Source: Nothopassalora personata (lineage: Eukaryota > Ascomycota > Dothideomycetes > Mycosphaerellales > Mycosphaerellaceae). Taken from it: 64,000 nucleotides of DNA. The stretch is taken from NCBI GenBank assembly GCA_033816765.1, contig CM066291.1:5580001-5644000 (forward strand), read 5' to 3'. Position 1 is the stretch's first letter, and each line of letters opens with the position of its first letter. The position numbers and the translations under genes were made by a program. The notes below the pieces were generated by a model. The model did not search any database, was not told where the DNA came from, and saw nothing but the letters and a program-made list of their open reading frames with translations. Of the stretch, positions 31,484-41,180 are shown piece after piece.

Positions 31484-32120
31484 CTATCTCACAACCACGT
31501 CCTCCTTCTTGCCTCCTTCAGGACTGCCGACAACCACACCCTCGCTCTCAACACCACTCGCCAAACTATCTCCATCCGCACTCTCCTTTCCCAACCCAAC
31601 CCCATTCCCCTCCCGTCCATACCGGCTCTTCCCACCCGTCAATTTTCTCTTGATCCATTTGAATGGTCCTGGAGGGATGAGTTGGCCTTGGGTGCTGTTT
31701 CCCTATAACAGAACATCAGCTCCGTCGTCTCTGTCCAGAGGGAATCCAGCTGCTATCGACATTTCGCAACGTCCTCTGCTGAGAGTATGTGCTCACACGT
31801 TCGCTGGACCGTCAGTCTCCCGACAGCGAAGGAAAATTTCTTACCTTCCCCATAATCCTATTCGCCTCCTTCTCATCACCCCGTTTCAGCGCCGCCATAA
31901 CCGCCACGGATTTCTGTCTAGCAGCCTCGGCTTGGGAGGAAGGCATGGTGGCGGGGTCGAGTGTATTTGTGTTTGGGGCGAAGGCGAAGGGTGAAGCGTT
32001 CCATGAGGAGGAGTTTGCGGAGCCGGGGGTGGGTTTGAGCTGGGTTTGATTGGTGGGCTGATTGGTGGTTCGGGGCGTGTCGTAGGGGATGTGGACGCCG
32101 GAGGATTGGTTGTTGTCCAT
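31484..32120 (-). CDS. Uncharacterised small hydrophilic fungal protein
   Basis: Two exons, 32120-31845 and 31702-31484, give 164 aa. The 142-bp intron (GTAAGA...TATAG) is phase 0. The N-terminus is low-complexity (Asn, Ser, Thr, Pro) with GVHIPYDTPR, then SPFAFAPNTNTLDPATMPSSQAEAARQKS, a short helical segment AVMAALKRGDEKEANRIMGK, and a basic tail with GQLIPPGPFKWIKRKLTGG. I recall similar proteins in other Dothideomycetes but no function. No signal peptide or membrane segment is present. The gene converges with the aquaglyceroporin gene. Confidence 0.72.
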
Positions 32121-32854
32121 TGTGGTGCGTGTGGTCTTTGATATGGTGGGTTTGTTGGGGATTGTTGCTGTGAAGGTCGAGACTGTTGTGGTGTGGGTTG
32201 CGATGGTTTTGTTATGTACTACATGCTTTGAGACGATCATGTATGAAGCTGTACTGTCGAGCGGTGTGTTTCGCACATGGTCGCGCGGCCAAGCCCAGCA
32301 CAAGGCGCAGTCATGTGGGCGATCCTTTGTCTATTGTAGATAGAATGTTCAGCCTAATCTGGATCAGGTAGGATCAAAGAACAACTCCATGCGTCGACGG
32401 ATTCCTGAAGGATCGCAATGGCTGTGTCGGCGTGCCGCTACGTCATCGTAACATGCGACGTAGGCGATGTTCTGCATATCGGTGGCATTGCTTGCTGAAC
32501 ATCACGTCTTGTTACAGACGTCTGCTTCTTTGCAGTGGATCTGCGGCTTCTACTATTCTTGCAACATGTCCTGCGATCGATCTTTGTTGTGGTTGACTGG
32601 AGTCGCCTGATCATCAAGCCAGCCAACCAACCATCGTTGCTGCAGATCCGTGGCCTCTTCTTGCATGAAAGTCATTGATTAGTCCACTGAACCTGTAAGT
32701 GATCTACAGCTCAAGCTGGATGCGATTTGCTAGATGTCCTGAGAGTATAGTGTGGTTAGCATGCTATTTTGAGCTGTAATGGTATGTCGCATAATCGTAA
32801 AGTGTCAGCTACCTCACACGCCACGAAAATAAGTCAAGCAAAACATGCCCTGCT
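32121..32854. other. Intergenic region, no gene recognised
   Basis: Promoter side of the small hydrophilic protein gene and 3-prime flank of the coiled-coil gene. GT-rich up to about 32230. No recognisable coding sequence. Confidence 0.4.
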
Positions 32855-35339
32855 TCAAGATCTACCGTGTATATCACCGCCTGGAGAATACCGCGCAGAC
32901 AGAGCGCGATTCATCGCATGGAAGGCTTCCCTCGTGTCCCTGGTCAAGTCGTAGGCGCCGCTGTCCGCACTGCCCCCCCTGAGGAGTGGACGACTTACGG
33001 GACCCGTCGGCGGCACTGGTGGAACTCTCTCCAGCCTCAGCTCTGAGCGCTCCCCATCGGTCCTGCGTAGAGTCCGAGTTCCCGCACTTTCATCACGGTT
33101 GACCTCTCGCCATGCGAAGGCGTCCTCTGCCAGCGCCCTGCGGCCTGAAGGACCACTGAAGAAGTCTTGAAGTACAGGGTCGTTTGCGAACGCCCGGTCG
33201 CGCGCCCGTTGTATGATGTCCAGCTCGTGGGCTGTGGCGTCGCGGGAACCAGCGCGTCTTGCCAACCCTTCGCGCTCGACCTGGGCAGCCTGCTCAGCGA
33301 GAGCGTCGATGTTCTCATCCGGAACCGTGGCAGTGTCATCATCCGGTGCCGATCGCTCGTTGAGTCGTGCCATGAGTGCTGCATCTGCAAGACTGGCACC
33401 GCTGCCATGTCCCGCTAGGTGAGAGACTTGCGGGCAGATAGCTGGGAAGCTCGGCATTGCCGTGTTAGCAGCCAGTCGTCGCTCTGTCTCCACACTCTCC
33501 GTCAACCACTCGTATGACTCGACAAAGTACGTCCCTCGCAGTTCTGAACTGTTCGTGATTTGTTCGAGTCTCTTGGACACGTTCTTGAGATGAGTCAAGA
33601 AGACCTGGAGCTCGGTCACGCGCACACAGTGGCCAGGGCATTCATTGCTTTTGCACTGCGGGCACAGACCACCTGGTCGATGCAGCGGCTCGTCGTTTTC
33701 GTCACTCCGTTGTTCAGGCGAGGTGGCATGGAAGGTAGCTTTGACAGCTTCGACGAACACATCGTCAATCTTCCGCCAGTAAAGGCCCAGTTCAGTCTTG
33801 AGCTGAGGGGTCAGCCTGATGTCTTGTGGACGGAGGTCGAATACGGAGATTAATCGCCAGGCGAGATCAAGTACGAGTTTCGCTGTGCGTTCGGCAATGT
33901 ACACCCGTCGAGGCACTGGTTCTTGGTGCTGTTCTTCAAACGTCCGGCCTTGGCGTCGCTTCTGCCTCTTCTTGCTGCGAGGAGAGATATCCACATCATC
34001 GGCGATGTCAAGAATCTCGCGAAGACTGACGCACGCTTCTTGCAACGCGAGCGATGAAAGACGAAACAGCTCCACGCCTGCAGTGACTTTTAGTCGCATA
34101 TCCTGGCTTTCGCGATATGTGTTTGCCAATGAGTGCGCGTTGTGTAAGTCTCTCGTGAAGCGGTGGCGCACAGTGTGTTTGATTTGAGCCATATCGAGAG
34201 ACCCGCCGTCTTCGTGCTTAGCCCACGGCGGCGTGACTTCGACATCGTCGAGACTACCGTAGGCTGGAGGAAGGCCTGCCAAACAGAAGGGTGTTAGTTA
34301 TGCTCGACGAGCACGGAGCAGTTTCCTAGAAAGTGGTGTAGTGGTGGAGGCAGGCGCACCACATGTCTCACATGCTCCGGTGTTGTTTAGGCCACCGCTC
34401 GATGCCTTGTTCCCTTCAGTACGTACCTCTGGTCGCCCTCAGCTTGATAGCCTTCTCCTCATTGTGGATGCGCTGCAGCTCGGCCAGGTCTTCCTCAGCA
34501 GTCTTCAACAGGTTTTGGTAATGCTCCAGAGTGGTCTGGTAGAAGTTGCTGGTGGACAGAGCATTCAGGTACTTGTTTCGCTCTGCTGTGTACTGCTGTA
34601 GTAGCTTGTCTCGTGCCGCACGATCTTGCCTCCTGTCCAGATCGGCCATCTTCTTCAGCTCCTCCATGGCCAGGACCTTCTTCTCCATCTCACACTTCAT
34701 GCCGGCTGCCATGCGCATGTACCGCGCCGATGTGCGCTCGCACTCTTTCTTGGTCTGATCTTGCTTGAGCATGAAGTCGAAGAGCATCTGCTGTCGGACG
34801 ACTCTTTCCTCGCTGGCCGCCTTGGATGCCGATTGGGCGACTTCAGACTTGAGTGCCCTGATCTCGTCGCAGGCGTTCCATAGAGCATTGGCCAGATGGT
34901 CGTTTTGGCTCTCGACATCGACATCCTGCAGCCCTCTGGGCCTGGGGAGGGGAAAGGGTTTGCGTGCCTTCTTCCGGTGAGCAGAAGAGGACGCAGCGTG
35001 TGTGCCCACGGCGCGGTCGCGGTCGGTGTCGGTGTCGGTGTTGGTGTCGGTATCGAACCGTACGTGTTTTCCCGGTTGCTGCTTCACTTTCCTGTGTGAC
35101 TGCAGAAACGTGGGAAGTCGCATGGAAGAAGGATCCGATCGTTTTCGCTTCTTGGTGGTGGTGGTGGTGGTGCTGCTGCTGCTGGTGTTTCCGTCTGGCA
35201 TAACATGATCGCCTGGCGCTCCATGTTGTCGTGGACCGGTCGCATCGCTGAGGATATCATTCTCCTGCGCGGAACCAGGCGGAGCAGACGTGGAGCACGT
35301 CGGCACAGGAGACTCGTGCAGAAGCTGAGTTCGTGTCAT
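32855..35339 (-). CDS. Large uncharacterised protein with coiled coil and Cys-rich knuckle
   Basis: Two exons, 35339-34427 and 34275-32855, give 777 aa. The 151-bp intron (GTACGT...GGCAG) is phase 1; the downstream frame has no ATG near its start, which supports joining. Residues 1-130 are low-complexity with Ser/Thr runs, KKRKR basic patches and a DTDT microsatellite-coded stretch. About residues 150-300 are a long Glu/Lys/Gln-rich coiled coil (from NDHLANALWNACDEIRALKSEV to EDLAELQRIHNEEKAI). The second exon is mainly helical and contains GGLCPQCKSNECPGHC, a CxxC...CxxxC pattern that may bind zinc. Basic patches suggest a nuclear location. I do not recognise the family; two separate genes remain a less likely alternative. 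Confidence 0.68.
34990..35190 (-). repeat. Trinucleotide and hexanucleotide low-complexity coding tracts
   Basis: On the plus strand GGTGTC/GGTC units recur at about 35022-35055 (encoding Asp-Thr repeats) and a GGT/GCT run occurs at about 35153-35185 (encoding Thr and Ser repeats). Both lie in the disordered N-terminus of the coiled-coil gene and keep the frame. Confidence 0.75.
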
Positions 35340-35959
35340 CGCGGCTGCTGTGGTTGGTTGAAGCCTCGTTGTTGGGAGAGCAAAGAGAGTTTGGTGACGG
35401 TGACAGTCCTCGATGGCGGATGGCGGCTACAACTATCTCAATTGAAGCCTCACGTTGGCCTGGTCAGCCTCACATCAAGCGTTAGAACGTGCTGGAGAAG
35501 TACTTCTGCACGCACAAACGGTGGCAGGAGCAATTGCGGGACGTCGCAGGAGGAAGAATGTCACATGTGATGAAGACCCAGGCCAGTCAGTCCAAGTAGA
35601 CCTAAGTAAGTGAATGGTCGCGAGTCTGACATGGACCATGTCGCACGCAGGCTTCACTTCGGCGAGATGGCCCTGTGGCCTGAGGTTAACAGTGAGCTTG
35701 GGTTGGCAGGGATCGCGTCTTCAGCGCCTTGTGTGTTGCACCTCGCCTGAGTCGCGTCAACCTCACCGCACTAACTGACCTCATCCTCGATACCATCAAC
35801 ATCGCCATCAATCTGCATCAATATTCCATCGATACATCAGCTGACTATCGTCGTCGACTGAGTGTGTATTGCCCAAGCCTAGGTAACTCCTGCATTTCAC
35901 TCGGTACTACCTCATCTCTCCCTCAGTCGTACTGTGCTCTTCGCCACTGCTCAACCACC
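35340..35959. other. Divergent intergenic region
   Basis: The coiled-coil gene (minus) and the helix-hairpin-helix gene (plus) point away from each other, so this 620-bp stretch carries both promoters. The frame of the plus-strand gene is open from 35729 but begins with non-ATG codons. A pyrimidine-rich TCACTCGGTACTACCTCATCTCTCCCTCAG run precedes 35930. Confidence 0.45.
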
Positions 35960-36793
35960 ATGGACGAGAAACATCGAATCGCGCACATCACCCTCGAGGA
36001 CTTCAAAAACGTGCTGGACAGTTATCCAGATACTGTGCCGCCCAAGCTCGTCGACCTCGACAAGGCTCGTTACGAGACTGTGCCGACTGGACTCGAGACC
36101 ACCACGGATGATCGCTCTACACTGACGAAAGCAGAAGTCGTTACACTCGTTGAATGGAAGCTGTCACACGGAACCTTCCGGCCAACACTCAAGGCCCTGG
36201 TCAACCAGAATGACGAGCAGACAATCGAGAACGTCACCGCCAACGGATTCGAAGCATTCTCCAAGGACCCGAAGAGCAATGCCAAGCCCGCCTTGGCTGA
36301 GTTGACCAAGCTGAAAGGCATTGGACCCGCGACCGCCAGCTTACTGTTGAGTGTCTACGATTCGGATCAAGCACCATTCTTCTCGGATGAGCTGTTTCGC
36401 TGGGCGTTCTGGGATTCTGCCGACGGCAAAGGCTGGGATCGACCAATTAAGTACACGGTCAAAGAATATCTGGCACTGTTCGAGAAAGTCCAGCAACTAC
36501 GGGCGCGTCTTGAAGTCAAGGCTGTCGAGGCAGAGAAGGTCGCCTATGTCCTTGGCAAGCGAGCTACTGGCCTCAAGGCCTCGGGAGAGGAGGCCCAGTC
36601 GGCGCCCCAGAAAAGCGAGCCAAAGAGGAAAGCAGCAAACGTCGACAAGGCAGCACCGAAGGTCTCGCTCCAGGGCAAGACATCGTCGCAAGCTGCCAAG
36701 CAGACGAAGATCGACGCTGCCCACAAAGGCTCCGCGCCAGTGACAAGAACAACCCGATTTTCAGCACGACTTCAACCGAATGGAACGAAGTAA
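35960..36793 (+). CDS. Helix-hairpin-helix-containing fungal protein
   Basis: A single-exon gene of 277 aa, starting MDEKHRIAHITLEDFKNVLDSYPD with a good context (CACCATGG). The central part contains LTKLKGIGPATASLLLSVYD, a helix-hairpin-helix motif of the type found in DNA glycosylases and other DNA-binding proteins, preceded by LVEWKLSHGTFRPTLKALVNQN and followed by FFSDELFRWAFWD. The last 100 residues are Lys/Ala/Ser-rich and disordered (KSEPKRKAANVDKAAPK, ending RFSARLQPNG). The motif suggests DNA binding; I do not see the catalytic Lys or Asp signature of the endonuclease III family, so enzymatic activity is not claimed. Confidence 0.8.
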   Translation: MDEKHRIAHITLEDFKNVLDSYPDTVPPKLVDLDKARYETVPTGLETTTDDRSTLTKAEVVTLVEWKLSHGTFRPTLKALVNQNDEQTIENVTANGFEAFSKDPKSNAKPALAELTKLKGIGPATASLLLSVYDSDQAPFFSDELFRWAFWDSADGKGWDRPIKYTVKEYLALFEKVQQLRARLEVKAVEAEKVAYVLGKRATGLKASGEEAQSAPQKSEPKRKAANVDKAAPKVSLQGKTSSQAAKQTKIDAAHKGSAPVTRTTRFSARLQPNGTK

Positions 36794-38520
36794 CCTTCCA
36801 AGTTGATCGGTCAAAACACGGTCTGAGTACTGCCACCAGCAGTTGCCACAAGCTACATATCAATGCCGGCCGGTTCAAGAGAACATAACGCCACGGTCTT
36901 CGGTTCCTGACAAGAGGTCTGCGAACACGCCCCCTACTCACCCGGGATCGATCCACCAAGGTACGCAGTCCCGACTGTAGAATCACGGGCTCGCTATTGG
37001 GCGTATGGGATGAAACCCGTACGCCTAATTCGCCGCGGCAGATGGAGGTCGATTTCCTTGCCATAGTCCAGCATAACCAGTCGGTCCACCGCGCACGCTC
37101 GCATGAGGATACACTGTAGACCCTCCCGCGAAGCTATTGTTCCCATACGGGCTCTGGAATGGTACGTAATTTGGGGGACCTGGCGATGACGCGGTTGTTG
37201 TCGACGTACCGTCCGTTAATATAATCAGTCTCCTGGCGTGGCGGAAGAATGAAATTGGTATGAAAATCAGTTAGGATTGTGTGAAGAAGTGTGAACGACA
37301 GTGAGATGTGCATTAGATTGAGTTGGTGGTGGTGAGAGATGCAAGAGAGGGCACGGAAGAGGAGAGATACGTGTGCCACAAGTGCCTGCCAACGCCGTGT
37401 GTACGCACCGTGCCACAGTCTTATCAGCACGAAAGTCAGAAGGACTTCATTCCCTACAGAAAGCTACCCCACCAAGGAAACCTTGCGGATGAGAACGATG
37501 CTTGTGAGAGCAGACTATAGCAGCCAAGACTATGCATAGGGGTCTCTGGTGGGCAACGCCTTCACGACTGCAGAAAGCCGTGAATCAAGCACAAGCACGA
37601 AGCCGCAACGATTATGAAGTCGACCACCTTGACGAATTTTGAAGTCTGAGTCCTGTAACGCCTGCCGTGGCAGAATTTCATCTCTCGCACATCAGACATG
37701 TGCTTCACTGCAACGGCAACTACAAGCTATGACCCATGCCAGCTATCCAGGTTGACCATCACTGTGACTCGAGAGTTACCGGCGTGGACCTATGGGCATC
37801 GTTGTCCGGGCAGCTGTTTCAAGAGAGTGTACAGCTACGCGGGCCACCTGCGATCTTCAAGTGCTCTTACAGGACCGCGTTCCCTGAACATTGCGTGCTG
37901 GGTGCACTCTGACAGTATAAATTTGTGCGTGGTACAAGTCAAAACAGCCTTTGCACTACATGACTCAAGAGATTCTGGTTGTCGGCTTCGAGCTGTCTCG
38001 CACGGCTATTGCATAGAAGCAGGAGTGACAGTGAAATTCATGCGTCGAGACTACAATGTTGGCTGAGCGGCGCGGCAAGCATGGACTGCGTGATGCTATG
38101 CAACAGAAGAGACGTTGAAGGAGACGTTCCCAAGAGGCTCAAGTAGATTGCATATTCTTGTCGTGAGGGCCATGTTTACCAAGAAGACAAACCCACATCG
38201 CCGGAAGGACTTCGTAGGCTTGCAGTGGCTTGCATATGGCTGCAATCAACGCCACATTTCTACCACGTGGCGAGACGGGCGGGAGAGTACCCTTCATACC
38301 TTCAATGCCCAGCAAGCTGAGCAAGTCAACATTAGCACTCAATTCCATGGACATTAGAAAGCGTATGAGCAAAATGAACCCGGGTGTTCCTCGTGCTGCA
38401 GCTTACCAGCTGGTCGCAGCTTGTTTGGTGAATTCGCTGCTACTTCGGTGATGCCGTCCAGATGCAAGCAATTCCGGTACTTCCAGAACAGCGCACGGTG
38501 AGGGGATAGCGTGGTGGCAC
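36794..38520. other. Gene-poor region
   Basis: No convincing gene in 1.7 kb. Around 37020-37240 the minus strand has short protein-like runs (MLDYGKEIDLHLPRRIRR; DNNRVIARSPKLRTIPEPVWEQ) in different frames that may be scraps of an old gene. Other open frames are featureless. Confidence 0.35.
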
Positions 38521-38529
38521 AGCCCTTTG

Positions 38530-39160
38530 CATATATAGTGGAAACACGCTAGTTACTTAGCAATACAAACACCCTTGATCTGTCAACTCTAACACGTGTT
38601 TCCCCAATAACAATATACCTATACATACTCGTAACTACTCTAGGATTAGAGTGTTACAATCCAAGTGTGAGGGTGTTTGATAAGGCTACCAGTGAGTAGT
38701 GTATCAGACAGTAGTAATATCTAAGGAGCGTAACTAGCGCAGCGCGCTCGCAGGCTGTAAGGCTGCGCCAAGCTTGGACCCTGCCATTAGGTGCCTTAGG
38801 CCCCTAACTGGTTGACCGCACTTCACCTCCTCACACTAAGTATATACTTAGGCTATAGACTTTTAAACCTAAGGTAGTAGCTACTGAGAATTAGGTTCAC
38901 TTCATTTAGTTACCTATAGCCTTTTTATTCACAGTACCGTTTAGACTAAATAGACACATGTACTTAACTACTCACTGATAAAATACCTAATATATAAGCC
39001 TAAATCAAGTAATACCAATCAACTTGCTATAACGCGATAACTAGGGCATCTAGAAGTACTATGACCAAATCAATCAATCACATAAGCCCAAATCAAGTTC
39101 CAACCAACTTGCCATAGCGCGATAAATTTATAGACCTTGCGCAGATGGTCCAGTCCATAG
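38530..39160. mobile_element. Relic repeat with RIP-type differences
   Basis: AT- and TA-rich sequence unlike its surroundings. It contains an inverted pair CAAACACCCTT (near 38567) and AGGGTGTTTG (near 38666), a GC-rich hairpin-like stretch (GCGCAG...CTGCGC, about 38736-38770), and a direct repeat of about 45 bp at 38994-39040 and 39082-39125. The two copies differ mainly by C-to-T and G-to-A in CpA/TpG context. No coding capacity remains. It looks like fragments of a transposable element; no class can be assigned. Confidence 0.5.
38994..39125. repeat. Diverged direct repeat pair
   Basis: Copy 1 at 38994-39040 (ATAAGCCTAAATCAAG...TTGCTATAACGCGATAA) and copy 2 at 39082-39125 (ATAAGCCCAAATCAAG...TTGCCATAGCGCGATAA). 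Where they differ, copy 1 has T or A against C or G in copy 2, including CCA to CTA. Confidence 0.75.
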
Positions 39161-39975
39161 AGCGGAATGAATTTTTCAGTAGCATTTTCTGCCTGTATCA
39201 AAAAGTTCTGCAATATTCTCAACAATGGCCTTTATCTTCATTCCGTAGCCTCCTCGCTCCCGATTTCATTCCCTGTCTTTATCAATTCTCCTGGAGAAGG
39301 GGTGCCTTATAGGCTTACCAAAGCGCCACGAAAGTTGGAGGAAGTTCACTCGTGCTAAATGCTGATTTCTGAAGATGACTGTGTTCATTCAAGGCTGGTC
39401 GCAGCTGACGTGAGCTGACTTGTTCAAGCGTGCGAGGATCGTATCCCGTCGTCTTAGCCCCTAATGAGGCGGCAATGCGCAACACGTGGTGTCCTGGGTT
39501 TGACGAAGAGCGGACTCCACACGACATGTTGATGGTGGACAGCGTGTGTTCCACCTAGCGTAGAGTCATATCAACATCGTTCGATATCAAAGTGCTCGAG
39601 ACTATGAGGAATAGCGGTATCCCCTCAAGTCCTGACTATCACTCCAGATCGGTGAGGTGATGGCGAACTCGGCCATTTTTCTCGTCTCACGAATATAGAG
39701 TGGGGATGTGTGATCGTCCAGTCGTCGTGGCGCTGTCCTTATTCCAATCACATGGAACACAATTGGTCCTTTCGTCGACACTTCAACACGTGCAAAGTGA
39801 ACGGCGACAAATTGGGAAGGAAGAATGGATCGTGAATGGACACTTCTAAGTTGTGAAAATTGCTTACGTAGTTCTTGGCATCATTGTCTTGCACGTGATT
39901 GCTTCGAGAGCTCAGCTTCGAAACTGCCAGTTCTTTCTTCGTTCCTTCCATTCACTCAACTCGCACCTCGTCCAC
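39161..39975. other. Intergenic region, no gene recognised
   Basis: Between the relic repeat and the stop of the 8-cysteine secreted protein gene. Only short open frames are present, none with recognisable features. Confidence 0.4.
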
Positions 39976-40582
39976 TCAAGAGCAGGGACCCAACATCACC
40001 GATTTGCCCCATGGCGCGTGGTGACAGAATCTCTGGCCGTTAATGACTTGATTCTGCATAGTGCCGTTCAGAGCTGAGGGTACATTAGCCTCTGTGCATC
40101 TTCGATCAGAATCTCACGATATGGTCAACTCACCCCACATGACGTATCCCCGACAGTCCTTCCCATCGAACATGGTCAGATCACAGTGGTTCAAGAGCTT
40201 ATTGTTCGGCAGTCGGTAGTTGAGATACATGTCCTCGATAGGCGCCTCGCTGAAAGTGAAGCAATGGTTCTTTTCCAGGCTCACGGTGTCGCCGAACTCA
40301 CGCTCGCCGCATTCAACGCCTGTCACGTCGGGCTGTGTGGTGGCCGTCAGCATAATACAAAGTCGACGCATATGGCACAGCCTTTACCTTGAATCTGGTG
40401 AGCGAAGCCGTTCGAGGGTACTTGAAGTTGGACCACTGGTTGAAGAGAACTTCGACGCGATCCCCAAACACGCTGCAGCCGAACTCGCCCTTTGGACACT
40501 GCGGCAGTCCACCAGAACCTTGAGCTGTGACCGAGGCAGCTGCGCCGAGGATGGCAGTAATGGGCGACATAAGGCGGACCAT
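39976..40582 (-). CDS. Secreted 8-cysteine protein (candidate effector)
   Basis: Three exons, 40582-40388, 40332-40134 and 40073-39976, give 163 aa. Introns of 55 bp (GTAAAG...CACAG, phase 0) and 60 bp (GTGAGT...CTCAG, phase 1) both restore an open frame to a clean stop. A signal peptide covers about residues 1-20 (MVRLMSPITAILGAAASVTA). The mature chain has eight cysteines at 29, 36, 73, 89, 115, 125, 148 and 162, an even number spread over the whole chain, and one Asn-Gly-Thr site. I recognise no named domain. Three-exon structure, secretion signal and disulfide potential argue for a real, folded secreted protein; an effector role is inference. A start at MSPI (residue 5) is also possible. 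Confidence 0.82.
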
Positions 40583-41180
40583 GTTGAGTAAGGGTATCGT
40601 AGTGGGAGCTTGCCGTGGAATCTGCAGATAGAATGAGATGAGTGGTGTCAAAGAAGTGATAAATGGTGGAAGAAAAGCTGCAGAAATACTGCGGCAAGCA
40701 CAGATCTGATCTGATGAAAAGCTTGGTTACACATGCGCTGACCGATCTATCAGAATGTGAGTAGCTGTATCGAGCTCTCTCGGGCCTACACGAGCTCATG
40801 AACAACCGGCCGCCACGAGTCGACGGAAGAGCTGGTGGTCATCGGCTGTCTGTTGTCCTCACGCGCTTTACGGGTTCACATTCGGTCCTAGCTCTGCGGT
40901 AATGCAGGCGGGATTCTTTACAGTATCGCTGATTCGACCTATGTTTCTCAATACCCTTGTGCCGATAGCTTCGGCGAGCAGACCTCTATGCTGATCGATT
41001 AGCTCGCTGAGAACTTGTAGTACTCTTTTTCGTGCTGACTATCTCTTTCAGATCCTTTCTCTCGTATTTTCACTCGCACAAAATCTTCCCTGCACTCTCC
41101 ACATCATTTCTTCCTCCTACCAATCTACCTCACTACTACTGCACCTAACGCCTTGGACTCTACCAACGACCTGACTAACC
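40583..41180. promoter_or_regulatory. Divergent promoter between two secreted-protein genes
   Basis: The 8-cysteine protein gene (minus) and the 1071-aa secreted protein gene (plus) are head to head, about 600 bp apart. A pyrimidine-rich run at about 41040-41130 (CTCTTTCAGATCCTTTCTCTC; CTGCACTCTCCACATC) precedes the plus-strand start. Shared regulation is possible but not shown. Confidence 0.5.

Noticed and set aside
31419..31994. 191-codon plus-strand open frame
   Set aside because: It lies antisense to the two-exon hydrophilic protein gene, whose splice sites and composition are better.
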